Origin: Salinimicrobium flavum
GTDB taxonomy: Bacteria; Bacteroidota; Bacteroidia; Flavobacteriales; Flavobacteriaceae
Assembly (NCBI RefSeq): GCF_042684505.1
Contig: NZ_JBHULT010000003.1
Span: forward strand, 1-64,000
Direction of reading: 5' to 3'
Length of the DNA stretch: 64,000 nt
In this document: positions 43,928 to 53,023 of the stretch, piece by piece
Layout: every line of letters begins with the position of its first letter
Numbering within the stretch: position 1 is the first letter of the stretch
Made by a program: the position numbers and the translations under genes
The notes under the pieces: generated by a model
Databases searched by the model: none
The model's input: only the letters and a program-made list of their open reading frames with translations
What the model was told of the DNA's origin: nothing

Positions 43928-44548
43928 ATGGCTGAAATGATTAGAATTTACGAAGAAAACCCCAATCCAAAACAAATTGAGAGAGTCGTTGAAGTTCTTA
44001 GGAACGGCGGACTCGTTATTTATCCCACCGATACTATATACGGGCTTGGGTGTGATATCACCAATACCGCGGCCCTGGAAAAGGTAGCTCACTTAAGAGG
44101 GGTGAATCTTGATAAAGCAAATTTCTCATTCATCTGCGAGGATCTTAGTAACCTTTCAGATTATGTGAGGCAAATTGATACCCAAACCTTTAAGATCCTG
44201 AAGCGAACTTTACCCGGTCCATACACTTTCATCCTTCCCGGGAACAACAACCTTCCAAAGGTCTTCAAAAAAAAGAAAACGGTAGGTATCAGAGTTCCCG
44301 ATAACAACATTTGCAGGGCGCTGGTTGCCGGATTAGGAAATCCCATAATATCCACTTCCATCAGGGACGAAGATGAGGTTCTTGAATATACTACAGACCC
44401 TGAGCTAATCCTTGAAAAATGGGATCACCACGTAGATATTGTGATAGATGGTGGTTATGGAGATAATCTTCCGTCAACAGTTATAGATCTCACCACCCCG
44501 ACACCTGAGGTAATTCGTGAAGGAAAGGGAAGTGTGGATATCCTGTAG
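43928..44548 (+). CDS. YciO-like protein of the Sua5/YrdC family
   Basis: A 206-residue YrdC-fold protein. The segments PTDTIYGLGCD, LPGPYTFILPG and VGIRVPDN are visible. The region after the third strand (RGVNLDKANFSFICEDLSNLSDY) resembles YciO more than the KxR-type TsaC active site, so I call it YciO-like. The TsaC-type enzyme makes threonylcarbamoyl-AMP for tRNA t6A; the role of YciO proteins is not settled. It is a single gene, 98 bp after the helicase gene. Confidence 0.85.
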   Translation: MAEMIRIYEENPNPKQIERVVEVLRNGGLVIYPTDTIYGLGCDITNTAALEKVAHLRGVNLDKANFSFICEDLSNLSDYVRQIDTQTFKILKRTLPGPYTFILPGNNNLPKVFKKKKTVGIRVPDNNICRALVAGLGNPIISTSIRDEDEVLEYTTDPELILEKWDHHVDIVIDGGYGDNLPSTVIDLTTPTPEVIREGKGSVDIL

Positions 44549-44550
44549 GT

Positions 44551-45666
44551 TCAAATGATCCCGGGGATGACCACGTCCATGAAATAATCATGTAAATCCT
44601 GGGGTGTCATTATATATCCCTGTTTTTTCATTGAAGCGGCAAGTTCATAACCTGCTCGGGTTGCGGCCATTCGCTGCTCAGGAGTTCCATGGTGAAAATC
44701 CAGGTCAAAAGCACAATCCCCCGCCTGGAAGAAAAGGTGATGGAATTGCTCTACTCTTTTCCAGTTGTAGGTGGCCCCTCTTTTATGGGTCATGTAATAT
44801 CCCGAAATAAAATCGGCTTCCAGTTCAATGTGCCTGGTGCTTTCAGCAATAGTTTCAAAACTTCCCGCGGGATACCATTTGGAAAAGTTCTTTATCTGGA
44901 TCTGGTGAACCCATTCATGCGAAAGTATCCCGGTCCATACCACCTCAGGGTCCACTCCAGTCTCAATGAACATTTGTACCAGCCCGTCACCAAGGACAAT
45001 TAACCCATTCACAGTGGAAAATCCATCTGCCGAAAAGAAAGGGGATTCAGGTAAGACAGGGGAAGATTGGTTCCTTTCAATGTACTCATCTGCCAGTTGA
45101 TAGAGGTATTCGGTATCTTCCCAATCCATTATCAGGAGCTTCAGGAGCTCTACCAGCATTTCCCGGTCATTAAGGGTTTCATTATGTTGCCCGTGCACCT
45201 TCACTTCACCTGGCATATCGAAGAAGCGTTCCAGGTCTCTAATAGTCCTTTCCACAAGCCTTGTATATTTCCCGTCAGCACCAAAATAATCCCCACCCAG
45301 ACCCATCAAAGCTGCATAACGATTAAGGTTATTGTAGTGGTTTAAATAGTTGGTGGCTAAAGAATCACCTGCCAGTTCGGTAAAATATTTCCATTGAACA
45401 ACAGTAAATTCCGTTCTACTGCATTCAGAAGGGCCGACCGCATTAAGCAAAACGAGATTTTTTAAGTTTTCACCGAAAATATGCTCCTTTTCAAGAGGAT
45501 TTGTCTCAGCAAAATCATAAGTATCATTTTTTACTATCTGAGAGGCTCTTGTGTTCTCGTAAAAATTAAATGTTCTTTCTTTCTCAACCGGGTCTGGTTG
45601 GCAGCCCGGGAGAAAACAGACGGCAAACAGGCAGAGGGCCGGCCTGAAAAAGGTAGTCCATAACAT
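44551..45666 (-). CDS. Putative zinc metalloprotease lipoprotein
   Basis: A 371-residue lipoprotein (signal ending FLPGC, Cys22). A zinc-binding HExxH motif, HEWVH (H250, E251, H254), is followed about 27 residues later by HIELEAD (Glu281/283), a typical third-ligand arrangement of gluzincins. The downstream segment SGYYMTHKRGATYNW and the HHGTPEQRMAATRAGYE tail recall DUF2268/neutral zinc metallopeptidase families. Envelope location is inferred from the lipobox. Peptidase activity is not proven. Confidence 0.72.
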   Translation of the reverse strand: MLWTTFFRPALCLFAVCFLPGCQPDPVEKERTFNFYENTRASQIVKNDTYDFAETNPLEKEHIFGENLKNLVLLNAVGPSECSRTEFTVVQWKYFTELAGDSLATNYLNHYNNLNRYAALMGLGGDYFGADGKYTRLVERTIRDLERFFDMPGEVKVHGQHNETLNDREMLVELLKLLIMDWEDTEYLYQLADEYIERNQSSPVLPESPFFSADGFSTVNGLIVLGDGLVQMFIETGVDPEVVWTGILSHEWVHQIQIKNFSKWYPAGSFETIAESTRHIELEADFISGYYMTHKRGATYNWKRVEQFHHLFFQAGDCAFDLDFHHGTPEQRMAATRAGYELAASMKKQGYIMTPQDLHDYFMDVVIPGII

Positions 45667-45755
45667 AGCAGATTTTTTTAAGGTAGGGGTGTACTTAAAT
45701 ATAAAAAAAATCTGCGCGGGTGGTATTTAAAGTTTTGATAATTAATGTGTTAAAT

Positions 45756-45781
45756 AAAAAAGACCCGGCATTGCCGGGTCT
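45756..45781 (-). terminator. Hairpin terminator after the OmpA lipoprotein gene
   Basis: AGACCCGGC and GCCGGGTCT form a 9-bp stem with a 3-nt loop; the minus strand then reads TTTTTTAT. It is 28 nt after the OmpA gene stop. Confidence 0.85.
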
Positions 45782-45808
45782 CCTTAAATCTATTTAGAAA
45801 AGATCAGC

Positions 45809-46642
45809 TTATTTAGCTTCTTTCATTCCTTCTTCAATAAGGTTGTAGAACTGGTCTAGCTTAGGAAGGATCACGATACGTGTTCTTCTGTTCTTAGCTC
45901 TTCCTTCTGCAGAGTCATTACTTGCAACAGGAATATAATAACTTCTACCTGCAGCAGTCATTCTTTGTGGCTCAACCCCAAAGTCGTCCTGTAATACACG
46001 TACTACAGAAGTAGCTCGTTTTACTGAAAGATCCCAGTTGTCCTGAAGAACTGCATTGCGAATAGGCTTATCATCTGTATGACCTTCTACCATAAATTCA
46101 ATGTTCGGTTTGTTTTTTACAACAGTCGCTACCTTACCAAGAACTTCTTTAGCACGGTCTGTTACGTTATATTTACCGCTGTCAAATAATAATTTATCTG
46201 AAATAGATACGTAAACAACACCTTTTTCAACATTGATCTGGATGTCCTCGTCGTTGATATTTCCAAGAGCTCCTTTTAAGCTTGTTACCAATGCAAGAGT
46301 TACAGAGTCCTTCTTGGTAATGGCATCCTGCATACGCTGGATCTTCATATCTTTTTCCTTGATGCTTTCAAGGGAACGTTCAAGGTTTTCTGCTTCTTTT
46401 TTAGATAAAGTGGCAAGGTCACCAACGTTGTTCAATAGAGCAGTATTTTGGTTGCTCAATTGGCCAATTTGTTGGCTTAGTCTCTCTTTTTCATCGAGAC
46501 AGGAATTCAATTTTACCGTAGCGGTGTTCAATTTGTCCTGAGTCTCTTGTTGTTGCGCTTCAAGCTCGGCATATTTCTTCTGAGATACACAGGAAGAAAG
46601 TAGGAGGGCAGCGGTGGCCGATAAAAGCATGAATTTTTTCAT
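45809..46642 (-). CDS. OmpA-family peptidoglycan-binding lipoprotein with coiled coil
   Basis: A 277-residue lipoprotein (MKKFMLLSATAALLLSSC, Cys18). Residues 24-115 form a long coiled coil (KKYAELEAQQQETQDKL). The C-terminal OmpA/MotB domain (about 150-260) shows LLFDSGKYNVT, VEGHTDDKP, NWDLSVKRA and NRRTRIVI; the conserved Asp and Arg that bind diaminopimelate peptide are present. It should tie the outer membrane to peptidoglycan. A -7 box (complement of 46678-46685, TATTTTTG) lies 36 bp upstream. Confidence 0.92.
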   Translation of the reverse strand: MKKFMLLSATAALLLSSCVSQKKYAELEAQQQETQDKLNTATVKLNSCLDEKERLSQQIGQLSNQNTALLNNVGDLATLSKKEAENLERSLESIKEKDMKIQRMQDAITKKDSVTLALVTSLKGALGNINDEDIQINVEKGVVYVSISDKLLFDSGKYNVTDRAKEVLGKVATVVKNKPNIEFMVEGHTDDKPIRNAVLQDNWDLSVKRATSVVRVLQDDFGVEPQRMTAAGRSYYIPVASNDSAEGRAKNRRTRIVILPKLDQFYNLIEEGMKEAK

Positions 46643-46677
46643 AGTGCTTAATTGTTGTGATTAAATGTTAAACGTTT

Positions 46678-46685
46678 CAAAAATA
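46678..46685 (-). promoter_or_regulatory. Promoter -7 box for the OmpA lipoprotein gene
   Basis: Minus-strand TATTTTTG matches TAnnTTTG. A TTTC about 20 bp upstream is a near -33 box. The predicted leader is about 30 nt. Confidence 0.55.
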
Positions 46686-46733
46686 CAAAAACTTGGGTCT
46701 CCATGAAATTATAATGGAACTTTAATATAAGTT

Positions 46734-47726
46734 TCATAACTCACCAAATCTTCGTTTGCCTATCAAATAGTAAGCCAACACCACAGATTTACGCCGGTAA
46801 TAATTGTTTTTTTTGAAAATTTTCTTTCTTTTCTTCAGCATTACTCTTAAATGTGAATAAAAACTAAAATGTGCAGAGAGGATAGCTGCTGTGTGTGAGG
46901 GTTTTATCTCTAAAAGGAATTTAAGACCGGCAAAACCATCCAGGATCATTCTCAGAAGAATGAGGAGATATATTTTTATTCCGGGAACGTTTTTTACAAG
47001 GGTGAATAGGCTGTTCCTGAAATTGTAAAAAGTCTTTCTGGGATGCATACTGTCGAGGGTCCCCCCTCCCAGGTGGTAGACAGAAGATCCTCCCACTGCT
47101 TTCACTTTATATCCAAGGTTGAAGATCCTCCAGCAAAGATCGATCTCTTCCATATGGGCAAAAAAGTCTTCATCAAATCCTTTCGCCTCATAAAACACTT
47201 CTCTTCTTATTGCCATACAGGCCCCGCTTGCCCAGAATATTTCGCAGGTATCATCATACTGTCCTTCGTCCTTTTCAAGCGTATCGAATATCCTACCCCT
47301 GCAGAAAGGATAACCCAACATGTCAATATAACCTCCCGCCGCACCGGCATATTCAAAATATTCTCTTTTTCTGAAATTTAAGATCTTTGGTTGAACGGCT
47401 GCGGTATCCTGAGAATGATCGAATTCTGCAAGAATGGGTGGTAGCCAGCCTGGGCTCACCTCTACATCACTGTTAACGAGGACGAAAATATCCTCTGAAA
47501 GCCCTTTCAAGGCATCATTGTACCCTTTGGCAAAACCTCCGTTAACCTTATTGCAGATTAGCTTTACCTGAGGAAAAGCTGTGCGTATGAATTCAACAGA
47601 ATTATCTTCAGAAGCATTATCGGCGACATAGATCTGCGCTTCGGGGGAAAAATTTACGACTGAAGGCAGGAACTGCTCCAACAGGGCTTTCCCATTCCAG
47701 TTAAGGATGACTACGGCTACTTTCAC
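46734..47726 (-). CDS. Family 2 glycosyltransferase
   Basis: A 330-residue GT-A fold enzyme. It has VAVVILNWNGKALLEQFL at the start, VADNASEDNSVEF, GGFAKGYNDAL, the metal-binding region VLVNSDVEVSPGW and the FFAHMEEIDLCWR acceptor segment. The C-terminal third has a hydrophobic helix (YLLILLRMILDGFAGL). This subgroup (rhamnosyltransferase-like) builds cell-surface polysaccharide or lipid-linked glycans. No other sugar genes adjoin it, so the product cannot be named. It is likely transcribed alone. Confidence 0.9.
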   Translation of the reverse strand: MKVAVVILNWNGKALLEQFLPSVVNFSPEAQIYVADNASEDNSVEFIRTAFPQVKLICNKVNGGFAKGYNDALKGLSEDIFVLVNSDVEVSPGWLPPILAEFDHSQDTAAVQPKILNFRKREYFEYAGAAGGYIDMLGYPFCRGRIFDTLEKDEGQYDDTCEIFWASGACMAIRREVFYEAKGFDEDFFAHMEEIDLCWRIFNLGYKVKAVGGSSVYHLGGGTLDSMHPRKTFYNFRNSLFTLVKNVPGIKIYLLILLRMILDGFAGLKFLLEIKPSHTAAILSAHFSFYSHLRVMLKKRKKIFKKNNYYRRKSVVLAYYLIGKRRFGEL

Positions 47727-47779
47727 AGCTGCAAATTAAAGGAAAATTCAGTGATTCCCGCAGTTTTACGAATCAGGTC

Positions 47780-48223
47780 TTACTTCCACCTTGGAAGGTC
47801 GGGCAGAAAAAGGTATTTTCCGGCTTCGTAATCCAACTGACAAAAATAATGCTGCAGGCCATTGGTCACCATTAAATAAGTAGCTTTCAAAGCAAGGTTA
47901 TAACGGGCGATCTGGTCAAAGGTATCCTGGGTAATGGGGACACTTGCAGCTTTACATTCCACTATCAGGTGAATGGAACCGTCGGGATTATAGGCGAGCA
48001 GGTCATAACGTTTGATAAGATCATGCACCTTCAGTTGTTTTTCTACATTCAGGAGGTTCTTCGGTAGATTTTTTTCCTGCAGTAAGAACTGCACCACATG
48101 TTGCCGCACCCATTCTTCGGGAGTTAAAAGGACAAACTTTTTCCGTAGTACATCAAAAACGGCTACTTTATTTTCGCTATTTTTGAACCTGAATGTATAG
48201 TTGGGGAAATTCAATGAATGCAT
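47780..48223 (-). CDS. HsdR_N-domain (PD-(D/E)XK nuclease-like) protein
   Basis: A 147-residue stand-alone domain related to the N-terminus of type I restriction HsdR subunits. The nuclease-like motif is RYDLLAYNPDGSIHLIVECKA, with the Asp and Glu-x-Lys spacing of PD-(D/E)XK enzymes. No HsdS or HsdM genes are nearby, so this is not a restriction system by itself. I chose ATG at 48223 (MHSLNF); the TTG at 48229 lies inside the -7 box TATTTTTG (complement of 48227-48234). It is divergent from holA; a DNA repair role is possible. Confidence 0.82.
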   Translation of the reverse strand: MHSLNFPNYTFRFKNSENKVAVFDVLRKKFVLLTPEEWVRQHVVQFLLQEKNLPKNLLNVEKQLKVHDLIKRYDLLAYNPDGSIHLIVECKAASVPITQDTFDQIARYNLALKATYLMVTNGLQHYFCQLDYEAGKYLFLPDLPRWK

Positions 48224-48286
48224 GCCCAAAAATAGAATTTTTTCAGTACAAATGAACCTCTGAAACCTGCTTCAAAAGCAAAATGA

Positions 48287-49291
48287 ATGGATGAAGTAAA
48301 TAGCATTATTGCCACTATAAAGAAAGGAGACATTAAACCCATATATTTCTTAATGGGCGAAGAACCTTATTTTATTGACACGATCTCAGACTTTATTGAA
48401 GACAATGTTTTGCAGGAAGATGAGAAAGGCTTCAACCAAATGGTGCTCTACGGCCGTGATGTAACTGTGGAAGATATTGCAGGCAACGCCAAACGCTATC
48501 CCATGATGTCTGAAAGGCAGGTGCTTATTGTCAAGGAGGCGCAGGATCTTTCAAGGACCATAGAAAAACTTTCCGATTACGCAGAAAACCCGCAGCCCAC
48601 AACTGTGCTGGTTGTTTGTTACAAATACAAAAAACTGGATAAGCGAAAGAAATTGCATAAAGCAATAGCGTCCTCGGGAGTGATATTTGAGAGCAAACGT
48701 CTTTATGAAAATCAGGTGGAAGATTGGATCAAAAAGACACTGCAAAAGCGAAATTTCCAGATAGCGCCCAAGGCCGCCCAGATGCTGGTGGAATTTTTAG
48801 GAACAGATCTCGGGAAGATCGATAACGAACTACAGAAATTGAAGTTGATCTGCCCGGAGGGTACTAACATCACCCCTGAGATCATAGAAGAGAACATAGG
48901 GATAAGCAAGGATTTTAATAATTTTGAACTGCGGAAAGCTATCGGGATGAAAGATGATCTCAAAGCCCACAGGATCATTAATTATTTCTCTCAAAATCCT
49001 AAGGACAACCCTATGGTCGTAACCGTATCACTGTTGTTCAGTTTCTTTTCCCAGTTGCAGCAATACCATGCCCTTAATGACAAATCTAAGGGGAACGTGG
49101 CCAGGGCCCTTAAAGTCAATCCTTATTTTGTAAGCGATTACACCACGGCGGCAGCAAATTATTCAATGAAAAAAGTAAGCCAGGTGATCTCCTATCTTAG
49201 AGAGGCAGATGTAAAGAGTAAGGGAGTGGGGGCAGCCAATGTGCCCCAGGGCGACCTTCTCAAGGAGTTACTGGTAAAAGTAATGCGATAA
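48287..49291 (+). CDS. holA: DNA polymerase III subunit delta
   Basis: Clamp-loader delta subunit. It is 334 residues with the N-terminal DNA_pol3_delta domain: KPIYFLMGEEPYFID, the ERQVLIVKEAQDL segment, and the C-terminal NYFSQNPKDNPMVVTVSLLFSFFSQL collar helices. The start is ATG at 48287 (MDEVNSI); another ATG at 48283 is out of frame. It is 3 bp upstream of menA and probably starts the menaquinone gene run. Confidence 0.93.
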   Translation: MDEVNSIIATIKKGDIKPIYFLMGEEPYFIDTISDFIEDNVLQEDEKGFNQMVLYGRDVTVEDIAGNAKRYPMMSERQVLIVKEAQDLSRTIEKLSDYAENPQPTTVLVVCYKYKKLDKRKKLHKAIASSGVIFESKRLYENQVEDWIKKTLQKRNFQIAPKAAQMLVEFLGTDLGKIDNELQKLKLICPEGTNITPEIIEENIGISKDFNNFELRKAIGMKDDLKAHRIINYFSQNPKDNPMVVTVSLLFSFFSQLQQYHALNDKSKGNVARALKVNPYFVSDYTTAAANYSMKKVSQVISYLREADVKSKGVGAANVPQGDLLKELLVKVMR

Positions 49292-49294
49292 AAA

Positions 49295-50197
49295 ATGGCA
49301 AAAATTGAAACCTGGGTAAGCGCGGCAAGATTAAGAACACTACCACTTTCTATTTCGGGCATCCTGGTGGGTAGCTCAATTGCAGTGGCCCGGGAAGAGT
49401 TCCATTCGGTGATATTCAGTCTGGCGCTGGCCACCACTCTTGGTCTGCAGATACTTTCTAATTTCGCTAACGATTACGGCGATTTTGTAAAAGGAACAGA
49501 CAATGACGAAAGAGTGGGACCGCAGCGTACCCTGCAAAGCGGGTTGATCACCAAAACAGAAATGTTTTGGGGAATGATTGGCACGGCCATCGTGACCTTT
49601 TTGTTTGCAATCGCATTGATCTATATTGCTTTTGGTTCAAAAAATATATTCTATGCACTACTATTCCTTATTCTGGGTATTGCTGCCATCGCTGCAGCGG
49701 TGAAATATACGATTGGAGATTCGGCTTATGGATACCGTGGCCTGGGAGATGTCTTTGTATTTATTTTTTTTGGAGTGGTTGGAGTCTACGGGTGTTATTT
49801 TCTTTATTCCCTTCAGTGGGACTGGGAAGTTATGTTGCCAGCATTCACCATTGGTTTTCTTAGTGCAGGAGTCCTGAACCTGAACAACATGCGTGACCGC
49901 GTTGCCGATCAAAGAGCCGGCAAAAATACCCTGGTTGTAAAGATGGGTGCCGAAAAAGCAAAAAATTATCATTACATTCTTATTATTTCGGCGGTTGCTG
50001 CTATAGTACTTTATTCTGCGCTGACTTTCGAAGGGATAGACGATCTTCTTTATTTTGTTGCATTCATACCTCTACTGTTTCACCTGAAACGGGTGATGGA
50101 GAACGAAAGACCTGAAGAACTGGATCCCGAACTGAAGAAACTTGCTCTTAGTACTTTTTTGCTGGCCGTTCTTTTCGGACTGGGCCAGATCTTGTGA
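49295..50197 (+). CDS. menA: 1,4-dihydroxy-2-naphthoate polyprenyltransferase
   Basis: Attaches the isoprenoid chain to DHNA in menaquinone synthesis. It is a 300-residue membrane protein of the UbiA superfamily with about eight transmembrane helices. The first Asp-rich motif is SNFANDYGDFVKGTDND (55-71) and the second NNMRDRVADQRAGKNT. The N-terminus WVSAARLRTLPLSISGILVG is typical for MenA. It follows holA by 3 bp and begins the men part of the cluster. Confidence 0.95.
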   Translation: MAKIETWVSAARLRTLPLSISGILVGSSIAVAREEFHSVIFSLALATTLGLQILSNFANDYGDFVKGTDNDERVGPQRTLQSGLITKTEMFWGMIGTAIVTFLFAIALIYIAFGSKNIFYALLFLILGIAAIAAAVKYTIGDSAYGYRGLGDVFVFIFFGVVGVYGCYFLYSLQWDWEVMLPAFTIGFLSAGVLNLNNMRDRVADQRAGKNTLVVKMGAEKAKNYHYILIISAVAAIVLYSALTFEGIDDLLYFVAFIPLLFHLKRVMENERPEELDPELKKLALSTFLLAVLFGLGQIL

Positions 50198-50201
50198 TCT
50201 A

Positions 50202-50215
50202 CAGGCGAAAGCCTG
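50202..50215 (+). other. Small hairpin with GAAA tetraloop after menA
   Basis: CAGGC-GAAA-GCCTG sits 5 bp after the menA stop, followed by CCAGTTTTAC. It could be a weak terminator or an RNA stability element within the operon. Confidence 0.4.
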
Positions 50216-50272
50216 CCAGTTTTACCCGGAAAATAAAGATGTTTTTTGTAATTTGACCTTAAAAGGAACACC

Positions 50273-50953
50273 ATGAAGATCACTCACTACGGACACAGTA
50301 CATTTTCAATTGAAATTAAAGGCATACATCTGCTAATTGATCCGTTCATTACGGGAAATGACAAGCTGCAGGGGAAGGTGGATATTGAGCAGTTAAAAGC
50401 AGATTATATCCTGCTCACCCATGCGCACCAGGACCACACACTTGATGCGGAAGCCATTGCCAAAAGAACCGGAGCTGTTATTGTGAGTAACTTTGAGATA
50501 GCCACTCATTATGAGAATAAGGGAATTGAGGTGCACCCCATGAATCATGGTGGGAACTGGAGCTTTGAATTCGGGAACCTCAAGTATGTCAATGCCATTC
50601 ATACCAGCTCTTTTCCTGACGGAAGCTATGGGGGTCAACCCGGTGGATTCGTCATTGAAGGGGAGCATAAAAATATTTACATAGCAGGAGATACGGCTTT
50701 ATCAATGGATATGAAGCTCATCCCTATGCGTACAAAACTTGATCTTGCCATTCTTCCTATAGGTGATAACTTCACCATGGGAATAGAAGATGCGATAATT
50801 GCCAGTGATTTTGTGCAGTGCGACAAGATCCTTGGGTGTCATTACGACACCTTTGGGTTCATTGAAATTGACCACGAGGAAGCGAAAAGGAAATTTTATG
50901 AGAAAGGCAAAGACCTGATGCTCCTGGAAACGGGGGAAAGTATTGAGCTGTAA
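50273..50953 (+). CDS. UPF0173 metal-dependent hydrolase
   Basis: A 226-residue metallo-beta-lactamase-fold hydrolase of the UPF0173 group. The family start KITHYGHSTFSIEIKG and the metal motif LLTHAHQDHTLDAEAI (HxHxDH) are intact, with further ligands in HPMNHGG and GDTALSMDMKLI. The substrate is unknown. It sits between menA and menC with short gaps, which raises the chance that it serves quinone metabolism, but the family is widespread without this context. Confidence 0.9.
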   Translation: MKITHYGHSTFSIEIKGIHLLIDPFITGNDKLQGKVDIEQLKADYILLTHAHQDHTLDAEAIAKRTGAVIVSNFEIATHYENKGIEVHPMNHGGNWSFEFGNLKYVNAIHTSSFPDGSYGGQPGGFVIEGEHKNIYIAGDTALSMDMKLIPMRTKLDLAILPIGDNFTMGIEDAIIASDFVQCDKILGCHYDTFGFIEIDHEEAKRKFYEKGKDLMLLETGESIEL

Positions 50954-50962
50954 CTGCTTCCC

Positions 50963-52000
50963 ATGATAAAAGCCTCCTACAAAAAATACATTCTTAATTT
51001 TAAACGCCCCAGCGGAACTTCAAGAGGTGTCCTTACCCAAAAGGAAACCTGGTTCCTTCTCCTGGAAAAAAACCAACGTACGGGAATTGGTGAGTGCGGT
51101 ATTCTTCGCTCACTTAGTTCTGATGACCGTCCTGGTTATGAAGAAAAACTAAAATGGGTTTGTGAAAATATTCATCTCGGCCCGGAAAACCTTTGGGAAG
51201 AACTACGGGATTTTCCCAGTATTCAGTTTGGGGTTGAAATGGCTTTCAGATCCTTAAAGGCAGAAGATCCTTTTCTCCTTTTCCCTTCGGAATTTACCCG
51301 GGGCAATGATGCCATCCCCATTAACGGATTGGTTTGGATGGGTAATGAAACGGCCATGAAGGAACAGGTCCTTCAAAAGATCACCGAAGGTTTCAGGTGT
51401 ATAAAACTGAAAATTGGTGCGATAGATTTTGAAACTGAAATAAAACTACTCAAATATATACGGAAGGAATTCACTTCAGATGAAATGGAAGTAAGGGTAG
51501 ATGCCAATGGAGCTTTTTCTCCTTCCGAAGCACTTGAAAAACTGCACCGCCTCAGTGAGCTTGAACTCCACAGTATTGAACAACCCATTAAACAGGGTCA
51601 GCATGAACTAATGGCCCGTCTTTGTGAAGAAACCCCATTACCCATTGCTCTTGATGAAGAATTGATTGGAGTCACTGATGCCGTAAAAAAGCAGGAGCTG
51701 ATACAAACCATAAAACCACAATACCTCATTTTTAAACCCAGCCTGATTGGAGGATATAAAGGCACCGGGGAGTGGATACAGTTTGCAAAGGAAAATAATA
51801 TAGATTGGTGGATCACCAGTGCGCTGGAAAGCAATGTGGGTCTTAATGCCATTGCCCAGTACACCTACACCTTAGAAAATACGATGCCACAAGGGTTGGG
51901 AACGGGAGCTCTTTATACCAATAATTTTAATTCCCCCCTGGAAGTACAGAAAGGACAATTATGGTATCTTCCACATTTAAAATGGAAATTTAACTTATAG
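50963..52000 (+). CDS. menC: o-Succinylbenzoate synthase (enolase superfamily)
   Basis: Dehydrates SHCHC to o-succinylbenzoate in menaquinone synthesis. It is 345 residues. The catalytic KxK pair is K148/K150 in IKLKIG, the metal ligands D180 (VDANGAF), E206 (SIEQP) and D231 (LDEEL) follow, and the second base is K258 (FKPS). I prefer OSBS over a dipeptide epimerase because menA and menE flank it. It starts 9 bp after the UPF0173 gene. Confidence 0.9.
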   Translation: MIKASYKKYILNFKRPSGTSRGVLTQKETWFLLLEKNQRTGIGECGILRSLSSDDRPGYEEKLKWVCENIHLGPENLWEELRDFPSIQFGVEMAFRSLKAEDPFLLFPSEFTRGNDAIPINGLVWMGNETAMKEQVLQKITEGFRCIKLKIGAIDFETEIKLLKYIRKEFTSDEMEVRVDANGAFSPSEALEKLHRLSELELHSIEQPIKQGQHELMARLCEETPLPIALDEELIGVTDAVKKQELIQTIKPQYLIFKPSLIGGYKGTGEWIQFAKENNIDWWITSALESNVGLNAIAQYTYTLENTMPQGLGTGALYTNNFNSPLEVQKGQLWYLPHLKWKFNL

Positions 52001-52009
52001 TATAAAACT

Positions 52010-52966
52010 ATGTTTTTAGAACTGGCATATAAAGCAAAGCACGACTGGTGGCGATATCTTATAGGAGCTGTGATCGTATTTTTTGCCTGGCAATTATTGG
52101 GTGGCTTACCCTTGCTCGCAGCTGTTTTGATCGAAATGGGACCGGAGATCCTTAGCCTGGCTGAAGAAGAGGACACCATGAAGATGTTACAGGTGCTCGA
52201 TTCTAACCTGGCGTTCTTTTTACTGTTGTTCATGTTTGCGGTAGGATTGGGTGCCTTGTTCCTGGTCTACAGGTTACTGCACAAACAACCCATTCTGGAA
52301 GCAACCACAGCCCGTAAGAAGGTAGACTGGGGCAGGTTTTGGTTCGGGTTTGGGATCATTGCCGCCTTTACCATAGTAGCCACGGTCATTGATTATCAAT
52401 TGCGCCCTGAAGATTTTATCTGGAACTTCAAGCTCGTTCCTTTCTTAATACTTGCTTTGATCGCGGTTGTCATGGTGCCATTACAAACCAGTTTTGAGGA
52501 ATACCTGTTTCGCGGTTACTTTATGCAGGGGCTGGGAGTGCTGGCCGGTAATAAATGGTTCCCTTTGATTACGACTTCTGTACTCTTTGGAGCCCTTCAT
52601 ATGTGGAACCCTGAGGTAGAAAAACTGGGATACATCATCATGGTATATTATATAGGAACAGGACTCCTGCTGGGGATTATGACCCTTATGGATGACGGAC
52701 TCGAGCTTGCGCTCGGATTCCATTTTGGAAATAACCTTATAGGGGCATTACTTATCACGGCAGACTGGACTGCGTTCCAGACCAATTCGATTCTACGGGA
52801 TGTTTCTGAACCCACGGCCGGCCTGGATATCATTCTGCCGGTGGTGATCGTTTATCCAATCTTTCTCTTTATTATGGCAAAAACCTATAAGTGGGACAAT
52901 TGGAAAGAGAAACTTTTTGGTAAAGTCAAACCTCCCGAACTCTTAAAGTATTCTGAAGAAATGTAA
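52010..52966 (+). CDS. CPBP family intramembrane metalloprotease
   Basis: A 318-residue membrane protein with about eight transmembrane helices and the CPBP (ABI) motifs: EEYLFRGYF (E163, E164, R168), the FGALHMWN histidine segment and LGFHFGNN. The family (Rce1-like) includes prenyl-protein peptidases and bacteriocin-immunity proteins. It lies 9 bp after menC and 57 bp before menE. This placement within men genes may be a family-specific habit in flavobacteria; a direct role in quinone synthesis is unproven. Confidence 0.88.
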   Translation: MFLELAYKAKHDWWRYLIGAVIVFFAWQLLGGLPLLAAVLIEMGPEILSLAEEEDTMKMLQVLDSNLAFFLLLFMFAVGLGALFLVYRLLHKQPILEATTARKKVDWGRFWFGFGIIAAFTIVATVIDYQLRPEDFIWNFKLVPFLILALIAVVMVPLQTSFEEYLFRGYFMQGLGVLAGNKWFPLITTSVLFGALHMWNPEVEKLGYIIMVYYIGTGLLLGIMTLMDDGLELALGFHFGNNLIGALLITADWTAFQTNSILRDVSEPTAGLDIILPVVIVYPIFLFIMAKTYKWDNWKEKLFGKVKPPELLKYSEEM

Positions 52967-53023
52967 TTTTCAGGGCTATTTTGATAACTTTAAGGAAACG
53001 GTAGTTAAAAATTATCTAAAGTT

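Noticed and set aside
47780..48223. Restriction-modification system
   Set aside because: Only an HsdR_N-like domain is present; no methyltransferase or specificity subunit lies nearby.
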